DNA of 64,000 nucleotides from assembly GCA_027923505.1 (NCBI GenBank), contig BROI01000006.1:558001-622000 (forward strand), read 5' to 3'. Made by a program: the position numbers and the translations under genes. Source of the stretch: Mayamaea pseudoterrestris (lineage: Eukaryota > Bacillariophyta > Bacillariophyceae > Sellaphorales > Sellaphoraceae). Position 1 is the stretch's first letter; the number at the start of each line of letters is the position of its first letter. Positions 28,918 to 41,887 of the stretch are shown here, one piece after another. A model generated the notes under the pieces. It did not search any database. It worked only from the letters and a program-made list of their open reading frames with translations, and was not told where the DNA came from.

Positions 28918-31900
28918 ATGAGCTCGCCGCCGCCCAAGCCAAAGAAACTGCACCCCAGGCTGCTCTTCGACTACGACAAGGTTCCACCCAAGCCGCAGTT
29001 TGAACCGCCCCTTCCCACCTCGGATGCCGCAATCAACCATGTTCCGAATCCCTACAAGAACTCGAGTCTGGTGCATGAAAAGATTCAAGCCATTCGCGAG
29101 CGCAGCACCATTAGTGGAAACCGACGCGACGAGATTGATTGGAACCAGCAAGAATCACTAGCGACTGATAACCATCCTGCCGCCTTTCCATACTTTGTGC
29201 GAGGCCGCGATAGTGTACGCTCGTACTTGAACGAGTTGTTCCAAAAGCAGATTGTCATTTACGACGGCGCCATGGGCACCATGATTCAAAACTACTCGAA
29301 ACGCAACAAGCTGGAGGAGGAGGAGTATCGGGGCGACCGCTTTGCCGATTGGACCTGCGCCGTCAAGGGGAACAATGATATGCTGAGTATCTCCCAGCCG
29401 CAGATTATTAGTAACATTTACCGCGGCTACTTGGAGGAGGCTGGCTCCAACTTGATTGGAACAAACACCTTTTCGTCAACCACCATTGCCATGGCTGATT
29501 ACGCCATGGAGGCCTATGCCTACGAGTTGAACTATGAAGGCGCCCGCTTGGCGCGAGAAGCTTGTGATGCTGTCACTGCCATGGATCCCACCAAGCCCCG
29601 GTTTGTGGTGGGAGCCATTGGTCCTACCAACAGGACTGGGTCTATTTCTCCGAGTGTGGAGGATCCTGCCGCTCGTAATGTCACCTTTGATGAGTTGGTG
29701 GAAACATACTTTGAGCAAGTGGTTGGATTGGTGGATGGAGGATCGGATATTCTCATGGTGGAGACCATTTTTGATACATTGAACGCCAAGGCGGCGCTTT
29801 ACGCGATTGGCGAGTTTTTGGAGATGAGTGGACTTGATATTCCAGTCTTTGTGTCTGGGACACTGGTGGACCAGTCGGGACGAACACTATCTGGTCAAAC
29901 TGGAGAAGCCTTTTACGTTTCTATTCGTCATGCCAGACCATTCTGCGTCGGTTTGAACTGCGCTCTGGGAGCCTCGCACATGAAACCCTTTGTCGAGCGC
30001 CTTTCCAAAGCTGCCGAATGCTACGTTCACGTGTACTCGAACGCTGGTCTTCCCAACGCCATGGGTGGTTATGATGACACTCCTGCAACCATGGCGGAGC
30101 AAAACAAGGTTTTCTTTGAGAATGGATGGCTCAATATGGTTGGCGGCTGCTGCGGGTCGACGCCTCCTCACATTAAAGCCATTGCAGACGTTGCTAAAGA
30201 GTTTGCGCCGCGGAAACTGCCCGATCTCGGTCGCCCAAAAATGTGGCTGAGTGGACTTGAAGACTTAAAGGTGGAAGACTCGCATAACCACCTTGGTCTG
30301 CCGTTTTTGAACGTTGGTGAGCGGTGCAACATTGCCGGCAGCATCAAGTTTAAAAAGCTCATGATGGCTGGAGATTATGGAGCGGCAATGGATATTGCCA
30401 AGCAGCAAGTTGAGGATGGCGCCAATGTGATTGATATCAATGTTGACGACGGCATGCTGGATGGCCTTGCAGCGATGCAGAAATTTGTCAAGATTGCCGT
30501 TACGGAGCCAGAGATTGCCAAGGTCCCTTTCATGTTGGACGCTTCGAAATTTGAGATTGTCCTGGCTGGCCTTAAATGGTGCCAAGGAAAGTGCATTGTG
30601 AATTCTATCTCGCTCAAAGTTGGAGAGGAATTGTTTATAGAGCATGCAACCCTCTTGAAGAAGCATGGTGCTGCTGTAGTGGTCATGGCCTTTGACGAAG
30701 AAGGGCAAGCAGCCACCGAAGAAGAGAAGGTTCGCATTTGCAAGCGCTCCTATGATATACTGGTGGACAGAGTTAAGTTTCCTCCGGAGGATATCATTTT
30801 TGACCCAAACGTGCTGACCATCGGTACGGGTATGGAAGAGCATGCCAACTATGGCGTAGACTTTTTGAGGGCAACCAAGCGCATCAAGGAGGTGTGCCCC
30901 TACGTTAAGATTAGTGGAGGCATCTCCAACCTTTCCTTTGGTTTTCGCGGTGTGACGAAGGTTCGCGAGTCGATTCATGCCGTGTTCCTGCACCATGCGA
31001 TTCTGGAATATGGCATGGACGTTGGAATTGTAAATGCGAAGGAGATGCTTGGCATTGAGGACCTTCAGAATGATATGCTCACGCTCTGCGAGAATTTGGT
31101 GTTTAACAAGACGCCAGCTGCGACTGACGACATGCTCGAGCGAACAGAATACGAGCGTGCTGTCATGGATGCTAAGAAGAAGGGACATCCGCCTCCTCGA
31201 AAGCCGCGAGGAACTGTCACAAATCTACCGCGCTTGACCTTTCCTTATGACGAAAAGGCGCCCACGCCGCAATTTGAGCCTCCGACTCCCACGTCGGATG
31301 CTGCTATAAATCATTGGCCGAATCCGTACATGAACTCGAGCTTGGTGCACGAAAAAATCCAGGCTATTCGCCACAGGAGCACTATGACTGGAGAACGCCG
31401 GCAACAGATTGACTGGGCTCAAGCAGGTGACTCCGCACCAGCTACATTTCCGTATTTCGTCAGAGGGCGTGACAGCGTCAGAACGTACCTGAACGAGCTT
31501 TTCAAACGACAAATTGTTATATACGATGGAGCTATGGGAACCATGATTCAAAACTACGCCAAGAGGAACAAGCTCGAGGAGGAGGAATACCGAGGAGAGC
31601 GATTTAAGGATTGGAGTTGTAATGTGAAAGGAAACAATGACATGCTTAGTATTTCGCAGCCTCAAATCATCAGCGCTATCTACAGAGGGTATCTTAAGGA
31701 AGCTGGATCGAACCTTATTGGGACGAATACATTTTCATCGACGACGATTGCCATGGCGGACTACAAGATGGAAGCTTTTGCATACGAATTAAATTACGAA
31801 GGGGCTCGGTTGGCTCGTGAGGCTTGCGATGCAGTGACGGCTATGGACCCGACGAAGCCTCGCTTTGTTGTCGGAGCTATCGGGCCGACGAATCGAACTG

Positions 31901-34900
31901 GATCGATTTCGCCCAGTGTTGAAGACCCGGCGGCGCGAAACGTAACATTTGACGAGCTTGTCGAGACTTACTTTGAGGAAGTTGTTGGTTTAGTTGACGG
32001 TGGGTCGGATATTTTAATGGTGGAGACCATCTTTGATACTTTAAACGCAAAGGCAGCCTTGTATGCTATTGGGGAATTTTTGGAAATGAGTGGTCTTGAT
32101 ATCCCGGTCTTCATTTCGGGAACGTTGGTTGATCAGTCTGGGCGGACGCTTTCTGGCCAGACTGGAGAAGCTTTTTATGTGTCTGTCCGACACGCGAAGC
32201 CGTTCTGTGTTGGTCTCAATTGTGCCTTAGGAGCATCACATATGAAGCCATTTGTTGAGCGACTGTCAAAGGCAGCGGAATGTTATGTCCATGTTTACTC
32301 AAATGCGGGGCTGCCTAATGCGATGGGAGGATATGATGATACGCCTGCTACCATGGCCGAACAGAACAAGGTATTTTTCGAGAATAGCTGGCTCAACATG
32401 GTCGGGGGTTGCTGTGGCTCAACACCGCCCCATATTAAGGCCATTGCCGAGGAGGCCCGTAACTTTGCTCCTCGCAAACTACCGCACCTTGGTCGTCCGA
32501 AAATGTGGCTGAGCGGCTTGGAGGATTTGAAAGTGGAAGATACCCACAATCATCTTGGCTTACCATTCTTGAACGTTGGCGAACGGTGCAACATTGCGGG
32601 CAGCATCAAGTTTAAGAAGCTGATGATGGCTGGCGACTACGGTGCCGCGATGGATATTGCCAAGCAACAGGTTGAAGATGGGGCGAACGTTATCGACATT
32701 AATGTCGATGATGGTATGCTTGACGGCCTTGCGGCCATGCAAAAGTTTGTAAAAATTGCGGTGACTGAACCAGAAATTGCGAAAGTGCCGTTTATGCTGG
32801 ATGCCTCCAAGTTTGAGATTGTTCTCGCTGGGTTGAAGTGGTGTCAAGGGAAGTGCATCGTTAACTCCATCTCATTGAAGGTTGGCGAAGCGCTTTTCAT
32901 TGAGCATGCTACTCTCCTAAAGAAACACGGAGCCGCCGTCGTCGTGATGGCTTTTGATGAAGAAGGCCAGGCTGCAACAGAAGAGGAGAAAGTCCGCATC
33001 TGCAAGCGCTCGTATGATATTCTTGTGGACAAGGTCAAGTTTCCACCCGAGGACATTATCTTTGATCCTAATGTGTTAACTATTGGGACTGGCATGGAGG
33101 AGCATTCGAATTATGGTGTTGACTTTCTTAAAGCAACGAAGCGCATTAAAGAAGTCTGCCCATATGTGAAGATCAGTGGTGGCATTTCCAACCTGTCATT
33201 TGGGTTCCGAGGGGTGACAAAGATTCGGGAATCCATTCATGCTGTCTTTCTCCATCACGCCATTTTGGAGTATGGCATGGATGTTGGTATCGTTAATGCT
33301 AAGGAAATGCTTGCTTTGGACGAAGTCGAGCCTGAACTTCTTGAAGCGTCCGAGAATCTGATATTTAATAAGAATCCTGAAGCGACTGACGTTATGCTTG
33401 AGCTCACAAAGAAGGAGAAAGAGGCTATGGAAGCGCTTAAGAAGGGGGGTGGTGCTCCGAAAGAAGCCAAGTCGGCTTGGCGCGAGCTTGAGCCGAAGAA
33501 GCGACTCGAACATTCTCTCATCAATGGAATATCCGAGTACATTGATGCGGACGTGGAAGAGGCGCGACAGCTTTGCAGCAGACCACTTGAAGTTATTGAA
33601 GGCCCCTTGATGGATGGCATGAATATTGTCGGCGACTTGTTTGGTTCTGGAAAGATGTTTTTGCCTCAGGTCATTAAATCGGCTCGCGTGATGAAGAAGG
33701 CGGTTGCATATCTGCTTCCTTTCATGGACAAAGAGAAGAGGGATAACTTGATAGCTCAAGGACTGGACCCGGACTCGGTCGATGAAAATGACGATTCCAA
33801 TTTCAACGGCAAAGTTCTGATGGCCACGGTCAAAGGCGATGTCCATGACATTGGCAAAAATATCGTCGCAGTCGTGCTTGGATGCAACAATTATAAAGTG
33901 TTTGATATCGGCGTCATGTGCTCGACGGAGCTGATTCTCGAAAAGGCTCGCGAATACGATGTGGACGTCATAGGGCTCTCGGGCCTTATCACACCATCGC
34001 TAGATGAGATGGTTGTAGTTGCAAAAGAGCTTTCGAAACGCGGGTTTAAGCAACCATTGCTGATTGGCGGCGCGACGACGTCAAAGATGCACACAGCTGT
34101 GAAAATCTCGCCGAATTATTCAACTGCCGAGCATCCAGTCATCCATGTTCTTGACGCGTCGCGTTCTGTGACTGTCGTCTCTTCGCTGCTGAACGAGAAC
34201 AAGCGAGACTTCGTGGAAGACTTGAAGGAAGAGTACAACGAACTGCGCGAGGACTATTATGCTGGACTTGAGGACCGATATTTCCTGACGCACGAGAAGG
34301 CTATGGAGCAGAAGATGCCAATTGACTTTACTGCGCGACCCCCTGCGCCTTCGCCCAACCAAATTGGTGTGACTGTCATTGACTCGGTAAGCCTCGTTGA
34401 CATCGTCCCTTTTATCGACTGGAATCCCTTCTTTCAGACTTGGGAGCTTCGTGGCCGCTACCCAAATCGTGGCTACCCCAAGATTTTTAATGATGAATCG
34501 GTCGGTTCCGAGGCCAAGAAGCTTTTTAACGATGCGCAAGCATTGCTGAACAAGATTATCGCCGATGGTTCAATGAACGTGAAAGGAGTTGTTGGTTTGT
34601 TTCCGGCAAACAGTTCGAATGGCGGCGAAGATGTTGATGTGTTTGCAAGCGAAGCCGAGCGCGAGGCTGGCAACAAACTTGCTACCTTTTGCATGCTTCG
34701 TCAGCAGGCCGAGAAAGAGTCCTCAGACCCCTACCTGTCTCAAGCGGATTTTGTCGCTCCACCTGGCATCAAGGACTATCTTGGAATGTTTGCCGTTTCT
34801 TGTTTCGGTTGCGAAGCTCTCGTGAATAAGTTCGAAAGTGAGAATGACGACTACAACAAGATTATGTCACAGGCACTTGCGGATCGTTTTGTTGAAGCCT

Positions 34901-35289
34901 TTGCAGAGTACTTACATCGCGAAATTCGAATGAAACTGTGGGGCTACGCCCCCAACGAGCAGTTGAACGAGGTTGATTTGTTAAAGATTAAGTACGACGG
35001 CATTCGCCCTGCTCCTGGATACCCGTCTCAGCCTGATCATACCGAGAAACTTACAATGTGGCAGGTACTGCAAGCGGAAGAGCTGGCTGGGATAAAGTTG
35101 TCCGAGTCTCTTAGCATGGTTCCTGCCGCGTCGGTTTCTGCGCTTGTTTTTGCTCATCCAGATTCGGAGTATTTTGCTGTAGGCCAGATTGGTAAGGACC
35201 AAGTAGAAAGCTACGCTGCACGCAAGGGAATGCCGCTTGACCAATGTGAAAGGTGGCTGTCGCCAATTCTAAACTACGAAAGAGATTAA
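28918..35289 (+). CDS. MetH: Cobalamin-dependent methionine synthase with duplicated homocysteine and folate modules
   Basis: A single intronless frame of 2123 residues, against roughly 1230 for usual MetH. Order: N-terminal extension 1-112; homocysteine module 1 (zinc ligands C348, C411, C412); pterin module 1 (about 462-740, [17 protein letters not shown]); a second extension (772-866); homocysteine module 2 (C1102, C1165, C1166); pterin module 2 (about 1216-1494); cap from W1521; B12 domain with D-x-H-x-x-G at 1641-1646 (H1643 is the lower cobalt ligand); and the activation domain with [15 protein letters not shown] from R2030. All motifs look intact in both copies. The enzyme transfers methyl from 5-methyl-THF to homocysteine through cobalamin. 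The repeated 5' part is strikingly conserved as protein but not as DNA (see findings). No targeting peptide is evident. Confidence 0.95.
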   Translation: MSSPPPKPKKLHPRLLFDYDKVPPKPQFEPPLPTSDAAINHVPNPYKNSSLVHEKIQAIRERSTISGNRRDEIDWNQQESLATDNHPAAFPYFVRGRDSVRSYLNELFQKQIVIYDGAMGTMIQNYSKRNKLEEEEYRGDRFADWTCAVKGNNDMLSISQPQIISNIYRGYLEEAGSNLIGTNTFSSTTIAMADYAMEAYAYELNYEGARLAREACDAVTAMDPTKPRFVVGAIGPTNRTGSISPSVEDPAARNVTFDELVETYFEQVVGLVDGGSDILMVETIFDTLNAKAALYAIGEFLEMSGLDIPVFVSGTLVDQSGRTLSGQTGEAFYVSIRHARPFCVGLNCALGASHMKPFVERLSKAAECYVHVYSNAGLPNAMGGYDDTPATMAEQNKVFFENGWLNMVGGCCGSTPPHIKAIADVAKEFAPRKLPDLGRPKMWLSGLEDLKVEDSHNHLGLPFLNVGERCNIAGSIKFKKLMMAGDYGAAMDIAKQQVEDGANVIDINVDDGMLDGLAAMQKFVKIAVTEPEIAKVPFMLDASKFEIVLAGLKWCQGKCIVNSISLKVGEELFIEHATLLKKHGAAVVVMAFDEEGQAATEEEKVRICKRSYDILVDRVKFPPEDIIFDPNVLTIGTGMEEHANYGVDFLRATKRIKEVCPYVKISGGISNLSFGFRGVTKVRESIHAVFLHHAILEYGMDVGIVNAKEMLGIEDLQNDMLTLCENLVFNKTPAATDDMLERTEYERAVMDAKKKGHPPPRKPRGTVTNLPRLTFPYDEKAPTPQFEPPTPTSDAAINHWPNPYMNSSLVHEKIQAIRHRSTMTGERRQQIDWAQAGDSAPATFPYFVRGRDSVRTYLNELFKRQIVIYDGAMGTMIQNYAKRNKLEEEEYRGERFKDWSCNVKGNNDMLSISQPQIISAIYRGYLKEAGSNLIGTNTFSSTTIAMADYKMEAFAYELNYEGARLAREACDAVTAMDPTKPRFVVGAIGPTNRTGSISPSVEDPAARNVTFDELVETYFEEVVGLVDGGSDILMVETIFDTLNAKAALYAIGEFLEMSGLDIPVFISGTLVDQSGRTLSGQTGEAFYVSVRHAKPFCVGLNCALGASHMKPFVERLSKAAECYVHVYSNAGLPNAMGGYDDTPATMAEQNKVFFENSWLNMVGGCCGSTPPHIKAIAEEARNFAPRKLPHLGRPKMWLSGLEDLKVEDTHNHLGLPFLNVGERCNIAGSIKFKKLMMAGDYGAAMDIAKQQVEDGANVIDINVDDGMLDGLAAMQKFVKIAVTEPEIAKVPFMLDASKFEIVLAGLKWCQGKCIVNSISLKVGEALFIEHATLLKKHGAAVVVMAFDEEGQAATEEEKVRICKRSYDILVDKVKFPPEDIIFDPNVLTIGTGMEEHSNYGVDFLKATKRIKEVCPYVKISGGISNLSFGFRGVTKIRESIHAVFLHHAILEYGMDVGIVNAKEMLALDEVEPELLEASENLIFNKNPEATDVMLELTKKEKEAMEALKKGGGAPKEAKSAWRELEPKKRLEHSLINGISEYIDADVEEARQLCSRPLEVIEGPLMDGMNIVGDLFGSGKMFLPQVIKSARVMKKAVAYLLPFMDKEKRDNLIAQGLDPDSVDENDDSNFNGKVLMATVKGDVHDIGKNIVAVVLGCNNYKVFDIGVMCSTELILEKAREYDVDVIGLSGLITPSLDEMVVVAKELSKRGFKQPLLIGGATTSKMHTAVKISPNYSTAEHPVIHVLDASRSVTVVSSLLNENKRDFVEDLKEEYNELREDYYAGLEDRYFLTHEKAMEQKMPIDFTARPPAPSPNQIGVTVIDSVSLVDIVPFIDWNPFFQTWELRGRYPNRGYPKIFNDESVGSEAKKLFNDAQALLNKIIADGSMNVKGVVGLFPANSSNGGEDVDVFASEAEREAGNKLATFCMLRQQAEKESSDPYLSQADFVAPPGIKDYLGMFAVSCFGCEALVNKFESENDDYNKIMSQALADRFVEAFAEYLHREIRMKLWGYAPNEQLNEVDLLKIKYDGIRPAPGYPSQPDHTEKLTMWQVLQAEELAGIKLSESLSMVPAASVSALVFAHPDSEYFAVGQIGKDQVESYAARKGMPLDQCERWLSPILNYERD
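28957..31230 (+). repeat. MetH internal repeat, copy 1 (extension + homocysteine + pterin modules)
   Basis: It codes residues 14-771. It begins [18 protein letters not shown] and carries TSDAAINH and [13 protein letters not shown]. It aligns with copy 2 along its whole length apart from a four-residue length difference in a linker. Zinc and pterin-binding residues are complete. Confidence 0.9.
31231..33477 (+). repeat. MetH internal repeat, copy 2
   Basis: It codes residues 772-1520, beginning [18 protein letters not shown]. From FPYFVRG to the end of the pterin module I count 28 differences over about 620 residues. Codons differ silently in most places: in one 20-codon sample (29455 against 31717) 12 of 19 shared residues use another codon. 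Confidence 0.9.
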
Positions 35290-35377
35290 GTTGGTAATCA
35301 CAACTAATACGTCTATCGCATGCTACGTATCTAGCCTGTCTTTGTAGCGAGACTATGTAGTATTTACGGAAGCAAAA

Positions 35378-37698
35378 TTAAGGTTCCAATTTCTTTCTCG
35401 CCGGCCGTCGCTGCGAGAAGAGGTCATACTGATCCGATGTGACAGCATGCTGGAGTAAAGTTTTTCGCTCCACGTGAAAGTCTCCTTTGACAATTGCAAA
35501 GGTATTGTCGCGAAGATCCAAAGGTATTGCTGAGTCCCACAGAGCACGGACAAAACCGGGGTTTGCGTTGTGTACTGTTCCGTCGTCTGAGTGCGCGTCA
35601 AGTGTATTGTCGATAGCTTCTGTCTCGTCCTCGTCGTACCCACCTTCATCGCCGCTGTTCTCTTCATCGTCGATTTCATCTGCTCCTTCCTCTTCCTCAG
35701 TAATAGGATCAGGTCGCACCACCGCATCATCTTCTTCAAACGAATCAAGCGGACTTTCGTCGCTTTCTAGACTTGAGTTACGAGAGTGCTTACTAGAAGC
35801 CTTGAGTGCCGCAGCTGCGGCCCCATGGTTAAAGACGGAACCGAGTGTTTCCCATGTTTCCAAGCTGCCGTCCGCCGAGTCAAGCGTCGCCATTTCAACC
35901 TCGTAGCGTTCCGTCGAACACTTGCTTGCGTCGTCCTTCCAAAATCGACCACCACGCCCAACGCGTCGAGTATGCCACTTCATGGGCATTTGATTGAGCG
36001 ACCTCGTGCGCGCTTCGACCGCCTGTGGCGAATAATCGCTGTGCGGGAACACATAAATGTGCACCACAGCCGCCACAAACATTTCAATGCAAATCATGTA
36101 GTCCTGAATGCCCTTGGCAACATCTTCCGCCGACAAGTTGTACTGCTCGCCAACGGTGTAGCTCGGCATCATTCCTGCCTGGTATAGCATACTAATGGCG
36201 ACACTTTGCCACCATGTGAAAAAGACCAGCGCCTTGACAGAAAGGAACTTCCCAACCGGATTAATCGCGCTCAGCTCGTTGTGCGTCGCATAGTAGAAGA
36301 TAATCAAGCAGTACAGCGCCCAGCATTGACTGAGATTTGTGAATATACAGATATACAGATACGCTCCCTTCCACGAAAAATCTCCTTCCTTGTACAAGCC
36401 GCGCCATTCCAGTAGTAGCACCAGCACCGAGCACAGAATTTTGAGCAAAACATACTGCAAAACACCAAACTTGCACTTTATGAAAAAGGGCGACTTCCAA
36501 TGAATCTGCTTCAGCGCCCGCCGGCGTCCCGACTCGTCGTCGTGCTCGTACACGGTCCTTCGCACCGGCTGACCCATGAGCCACGGCTTGACGCACCACT
36601 GAAGTCCCCACATGTGGGCACCTCGCGTCGGGCTCTTGTCCTTGAGCATTAGCACGAGCGCTTCCTCGCCGCCAAGTACTTGAATGAGGAACTGCAAAAA
36701 CGAGTAGAGAACATAGGATTCGTAAAAATCGCGGAGCGTTTCAATGTAAATTGCTTTATTGTGAAACCTCATGGCAAGCCAACTTTCAACCGAATATATG
36801 GGTACCATGAAGAGGATCCTAACAACATAGACTTGAACGTGCGGTTGATTATAGTTTGCCAGCTGCAATATAAAGAGATGTGAAACGTTGGTGGAGGTGA
36901 GTTGAAACCCGCGACGATGCAATCAACTCGAGGTGAGGTTCGCTCGTCCTCTCTGCAAGCCTTCAGCATCTTCTATCAGGACAGACGCAATTACTACAAT
37001 CGCAATCAAATTCACGTACATGCCCGACAATGCCCCACATGCTAATGGGAAAACCCATGAGTACAAAGGCGCCAGCCGAAAACCACGCGATTAAATGAGG
37101 GTCAGTGCTGCGAATGCAAGAGGCACGAACATGTGAGACGTAAGAGCGAAGCAAATTCAACTTCCTAAACTTGTTCGGCTCGCAAAAGTAGACAAGACTC
37201 AAATTCTACGAATCTGATAGTCATCAAAAGTCGCGTTCGTCATTCAGTTACATACCCATGATTGAACAACTCGTACGAGTACCAAACAACGGCAGCCGCC
37301 AGACTGACAAAGGTACTCCACAGCAGCATTTTGGCCATGCAGTTCATGCACGAAAGGGTCGACTTGGATCGACAGCAGGCGCATGGCAGGCGCTGCGGCT
37401 TGACTTGGACCGAGTGCTGGTTGTGACGCTTGCGGCGTCGCTTTTCCGTCGTTTTGCGAGAGCGAAAGAGTGATTGCTTATTGTGAGTCGGGTTTTCGAC
37501 TAGTGCAGACGTAGATGAAGATGAGGGAGGTCCTAGCAGAGGCTGCAGTATTTGTTCGCTCGCAGTTTGGTCAATTTCGTCGTCTTCCTGGGGGTTCCGG
37601 CTGCTGTTGGCGCTGTCAGTCGTAGCAGCGATGGCGATATTTGCTTCGGAAGGCAGTCCAGCAGCCATCAAATCCTCCTCATTCATGGCCTGAAGCAT
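35378..37698 (-). CDS. TMEM184 / organic solute transporter alpha family membrane protein
   Basis: Three exons: 37698-37256, 37107-37020 and 36862-35378 (introns 148 and 157 bases, GTATGT...TTCGCAG and GTACGT...TTGCAG) give 671 residues. The splice joins CAT.GG to C.ACT and then CAT to CTG, restoring the family core: HLIAWFSAGAFVLMGFPISMWGIVGH followed by YNQPHVQVYVVRILFMVPIYSVESWLA. About seven membrane helices follow, including IHWKSPFFIKCKFGVLQYVLLK and FYESYVLYSFLQFL. The N terminus has a Cys cluster (CACCRSK...CMNC) before the first helix; the C-terminal 170 residues are acidic and Ser-rich. Family members include bile-acid transporter Ost-alpha and endomembrane LAZARUS1 proteins; the substrate is unknown. 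The last exon ends 88 bases from the MetH stop. Confidence 0.88.
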
Positions 37699-38755
37699 GA
37701 TGCAAGTCTCTTCCGATGATTATAGGTTGTAAATATGTGAATGAATGGACTTCTGGTCATCAATGAAACATGCACAGTCACCGCATCGTTCGTCGAGGAG
37801 CGGTTCTGCATCCAATCGCGCATGAAACGAAAAAATGTGTCGCACCAATTCTCAGTGACGCAGATGTACAATTTTTATTATTGCCCAGCGCTCCTTGGGA
37901 GGTTGGGCAATCAATACGTAGTTTGTCACGAAACAACATGTACTGTATGAAGGAAATGATCCTGCTATAGTGAGAGTGTTAGGATTGTGATGGATTTTAA
38001 CTGAGTTATGCTAAGCAGCTTCAAAGGGGTGTCTGCCATTTAGCTAGGGCAACAAACACAACAAGTGCGCCGCCGGAATCAGTTCAACGGACTCGAAAGC
38101 TGACTGGCGCGCTGAAATTGAGCGAGAACTTGAGTACCGAAGCGATAAGCTAAAAAATTCGTCGCCCTTTCGACTCCTCGTCCGCCTCCAATGCGGCGCG
38201 GCAAAACGAGACGCACGACAAAGGAACCAAGTTGATCCTGGAGCGTGACAAGAAACGAAAGAACAATTTGAATTGCGTTTTTGTCTGTCACGCTATTGCG
38301 AAACAATACTGCTGCTCGCTCGAGCCCTCATTGACGACGACAACGGCCGCCCCTCTATCATCTGCACCGCCGCTTCCCTTGTGACACCCTCTCGCCTCGT
38401 TCCACCATTCCTTGGCTCGCAGCGAAATTAGCGTACAGCGAGAACTAGTCAAGAAAAAGTAGCAGGTACGTGACAGAAGCGTCTGCAATACAATCAGAAT
38501 TACTAAATAGTGATGCTGCTGTCCAAGGAATAATCGTTGCAATGCTTTGCGATTGATTTTTCGTGTCAATGGTTTCGTCCATGGTCCGTTGATGCAGCAG
38601 CAGGCAGCGAGGCATTCATGGTTTCGCTCGCTGTCAGCTTTTTGCAGTTAAATGACGACAAGTTTGACATTTTCGATGCCTTGCAATTTATTCTTACAAT
38701 CTCGCTCACCGTTTTGCCCTAAATATACTAATTAGGTATCACCAAAAAAGACAGC
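37699..38755. other. Long divergent upstream region
   Basis: About 1.06 kb between the TMEM184-like and AP2 genes. Two minus-strand frames (38079-38306 and 38288-38569) have no recognisable domain. A pyrimidine-rich, intron-like end near 38700 could belong to a 5' UTR intron of the AP2 gene, but this is unproven. Confidence 0.4.
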
Positions 38756-41467
38756 ATGTTGACGACGCTTGCTTCACTGAGTGATGTTTGCACTCCGGCA
38801 CGAGCCGAAACTAGCGATTCCAATGCAAAATCATCGGACGCTCCATTTACTTCCAATGGAGCTCTTTGCAATACTGTTACTCCGTCGGAACCCAAGGATG
38901 CTGCAATAGACGAAGAGCAGCAGCCACGAATTGCAGCATCGACCCTTGCAACAAATAATGCAGCTTCTGCTGAAGACGACGGAACTACCTCCGCTGCTAC
39001 ATTGACAAGTTCAAATACTACTACAGTAACTTCTAGCAAGGATACTGCTTCATCGTCTGCCTCCAAACGAGGCCTCGTTTCGCGACGAGGAAGGGGATTG
39101 GGAAATCCTGGCCAGCGAGGCCGCTGCAGTCGTTCCGCCGACTATGATTTGCAGACTGAAAATGTTTTTGAAACGCCAATGCTTCAGCGAAGCTCGGTGA
39201 CATTTTCACCGGAGCGGGATTACGAGGAAGATGGAGGAGCATCATTGGATTTGCAGCATGAGGTGTGTTGTGGCTGACTAGAAGGCTTGTGTTTCGTTGC
39301 ACGGGAGATGCTCACCATTTACATTCGCTTGTATTTGCAGTCTATGGATCCCATTAACGCTGGATCGGTCCTCAACAGTCAAAGTCCAAATCCAGAAGCA
39401 TTTTTGGGGGGTCCGACAACGCCATGCCGGAACAAGGACGCCGCAAAGAAACACGACTTCAAGTTGTCGCCTCCTGCTCGGCAAGGTGAGCTTGACTTTT
39501 ACGCTTCCACTCCGACTGATTTTGCGCTAGACTATGGGAAGCACTATCCTACTTCGTTCGACACATCCAATGTCCTTGCTTGGCTTAACTCCCCAAATCC
39601 AAATCAATTGTTTTCGCCTGGTGGAGGCTTGTCCTCCATGATGAATTCACCTCGATTTGCTCCTCGAACACCCCGAACACCGACCATTAGCATGTCATTT
39701 TTCTTCTCGGACGTGGCGGGTTTACCCAAGAACAAGGACAGTGGCGTCAAAGAGGGAAATGGCGGCAGAGATCATATTATTTGCATTTCTCCCTTGGCGT
39801 CAAAGACGAACGCGGTGGCAAGTCCCATGAATCTTAAGGATGTGTTTAACTCGCCACCTCGACCCTGCAACGCTTCATTACCAATGTTAGCAGACGATAC
39901 TCCCATGGCCAAGCCGCATATCGGAGTCATGGCAAGCGACAATGATAAACTGCTTCAAAGTGGACGGAAATCTCTAGAGCAAGTCGAACGCGATCTCATG
40001 GAGGATGAAGATTTGAGTGTGCTGCTACAACTGGCGGCGAATACTGCGGCAGCTGCCACCAAGTCATCCTCAAGTCCAAGTCGGCCTCACGACGGAGCTT
40101 CAGTCTTTCGAACGCAATCAGAAAAGTCAACTGACATGCCAAATTTGCACCTTCCCATGATTCTTGGAAACGGCAAGACAAGCGACAATGTCGAAGCTCC
40201 TCCTAAAATTCTTCGAAAAAAGTCGAGCTCGCGAGACGACGATGATCATCATCGCCATTCAGGCTTGACGCCTCCGACGCTGGGCATGCGATCCATGTCA
40301 TCGTCGGGAGGAGTGCATCCAAACGAGTTTTTCGGCGGCGGTGACAGCAGCGGATCAGTCGAGAATGGCGGTGCAGGTAATATGAAGCTTAATACAACGT
40401 CCACACTGGACGGAGCAAAGAAAGAAGACAATTTAAGCAAGCTTGCCAGCCTCTCAGCCGCAGCAGCTGCGGCCACAACTCAGTCATCAAATTATGCTAA
40501 TGCAAGTCCGTACCCGCTCACCTTGAGCATGTTGAATGGACACGACGTTGGCCACTACTACAATGTGAATTCTGGATCGCAAGGAGCACATCCAAGCACA
40601 ATGTCTCCTAGTGGCATACCTCCTGGTGCCGCAACGGGGACTCTACGTATGGTTGTTGGCGGACCGCCACCTCCAAATTCACAGCCTGATGTTCATGGTT
40701 CCATGATGGGCGCGGGTAATAGTTCAGCTACCAACAAGACTCAATCGCTTTACCATGGTGACTATACGAATGGATTGCCAACGTCGTCCTACCATCATCC
40801 TGGAATGTATCCGCATCCCCATTTTGGACCGCCTCCCATTGGCTATCCATACCCACCTCCAGGGCATTTTCCTGTTCCTAGTCGTGCCGGAGCACCCGCA
40901 CCGTTGGCGCCACAGTCCCACATGCCCTTGTTTAGCTCTCCGCTAGCTTTGGAGAAGAAGAAGGGCCAAAAGAACAAGACACCAAGGTCTGCTGCTGGAG
41001 CCAAGCGACCGTCGCCGCCAACGCCACACCTTGACGAATCTGGCCAATTTTGTAGTCCCGACAAGAAGTCTAAAAAGTCTCGCGGCGGCGGCGATAATGG
41101 CAGCGCCAAGCGAAAGAAGAATCGCTCGCCGCAGGTTGCCGATATGCAAAAGTGCGCCGAAACGATACTGGCCGTCAATGCCGCGAGCGGTGGCAAGCAT
41201 GACAAGGAGGCGGAACTGGCTGCCGCCATCATGCGGGGCGTTACCATGCGACCATCGGGCAAGTGGCAAGCCCAGCTATACTATTCTGGAAAGTCGCGCT
41301 ACATTGGGGTGTTTGATTCGCGAGAAAAGGCTGCTCTTGCCTATGAAATTGCTCGCGAAAAGCTCAAGGCGGCTGGCAACAAGCGGGATCCCGAGTCGAC
41401 GGAATTGCTGGTCAACCAGGCCCGAAAGGCTGCCTTTGATGGAGTCAATGAGCAGCTACCGGCATAA
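38756..41467 (+). CDS. AP2/ERF-domain protein, probable transcription factor
   Basis: Exons 38756-39262 and 39341-41467, with a 78-base intron (GTGTGT...TTTGCAG), joined in phase 0, give 877 residues. The single AP2 domain is C-terminal (about 801-845): RGVTMRPSGKWQAQLYYSGK, then SRYIGVFDSREKAALAYEIA, matching the YRG and RAYD elements of AP2/ERF domains. Two basic nuclear-signal-like clusters precede it (KKKGQKNK and KKSKKSRGGG...KRKKNRS). The rest is low-complexity: Ser/Thr/Pro-rich, with Asp and His runs and a Pro/Tyr/His-rich stretch. Without splicing, exon 1 runs into TGA at once. Targets unknown. Confidence 0.9.
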
Positions 41468-41887
41468 AATTGCGGAAGGAACACTTTTGGGGGTTGGACT
41501 TCCGATGTAAAGTAACATGATAGATCACGCGTCACAATCTGCTCCCGCCTCATGTGTGTAGGCTTGTCTTTGCATATAGACCACTTCTATATTCGCAATA
41601 GCTACTTCTTGCTTGGACAATCAACTGATTCTTACTCGTAGTTAGCTTCCTTGTATATATTATATGTTCTGTCCATGGCATGATAGCTGGAAGGATGTCG
41701 ACATGGCGTGACTGAGATGACGTACTCGCAGAAGGTTCGGCCTCCTTGGTTCGAAAGAAAAAAGTGAGCGACACCTCTTGTCATTCTTCGTCCTCCCTCT
41801 TGTGAATGGCCGATTGGAACATTAGGGCGAGAGGTGCTGGCATTTCTTAAGCTGCGCTCATTGATTCTGCTATCAACGTATTAGATA
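41468..41887. other. Intergenic region before the IscU-like gene
   Basis: It holds the AP2 3' UTR and the promoter of the next gene. There is a TGACGT half-site near 41720. No coding sequence is seen. Confidence 0.45.

Noticed and set aside
30265-31188. 307-codon minus-strand frame inside MetH
   Set aside because: It is antisense to the conserved pterin module; openness follows from codon bias of MetH and it has no domain.
28957-33477. MetH duplication as an assembly artefact
   Set aside because: Copies differ at most silent sites and at 28 residues, which a false join of identical reads would not produce.
33196-33846. 216-codon minus-strand frame inside MetH
   Set aside because: Same shadow effect over the pterin/cap region; no start context or recognisable product.
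38288-38569. 93-codon minus frame in the AP2 upstream region
   Set aside because: No domain and no support beyond openness; more likely UTR or promoter.
41031-41510. 159-codon plus frame overlapping the AP2 domain
   Set aside because: It overlaps the AP2 reading frame out of phase, with Arg/Leu-rich composition typical of a shadow.
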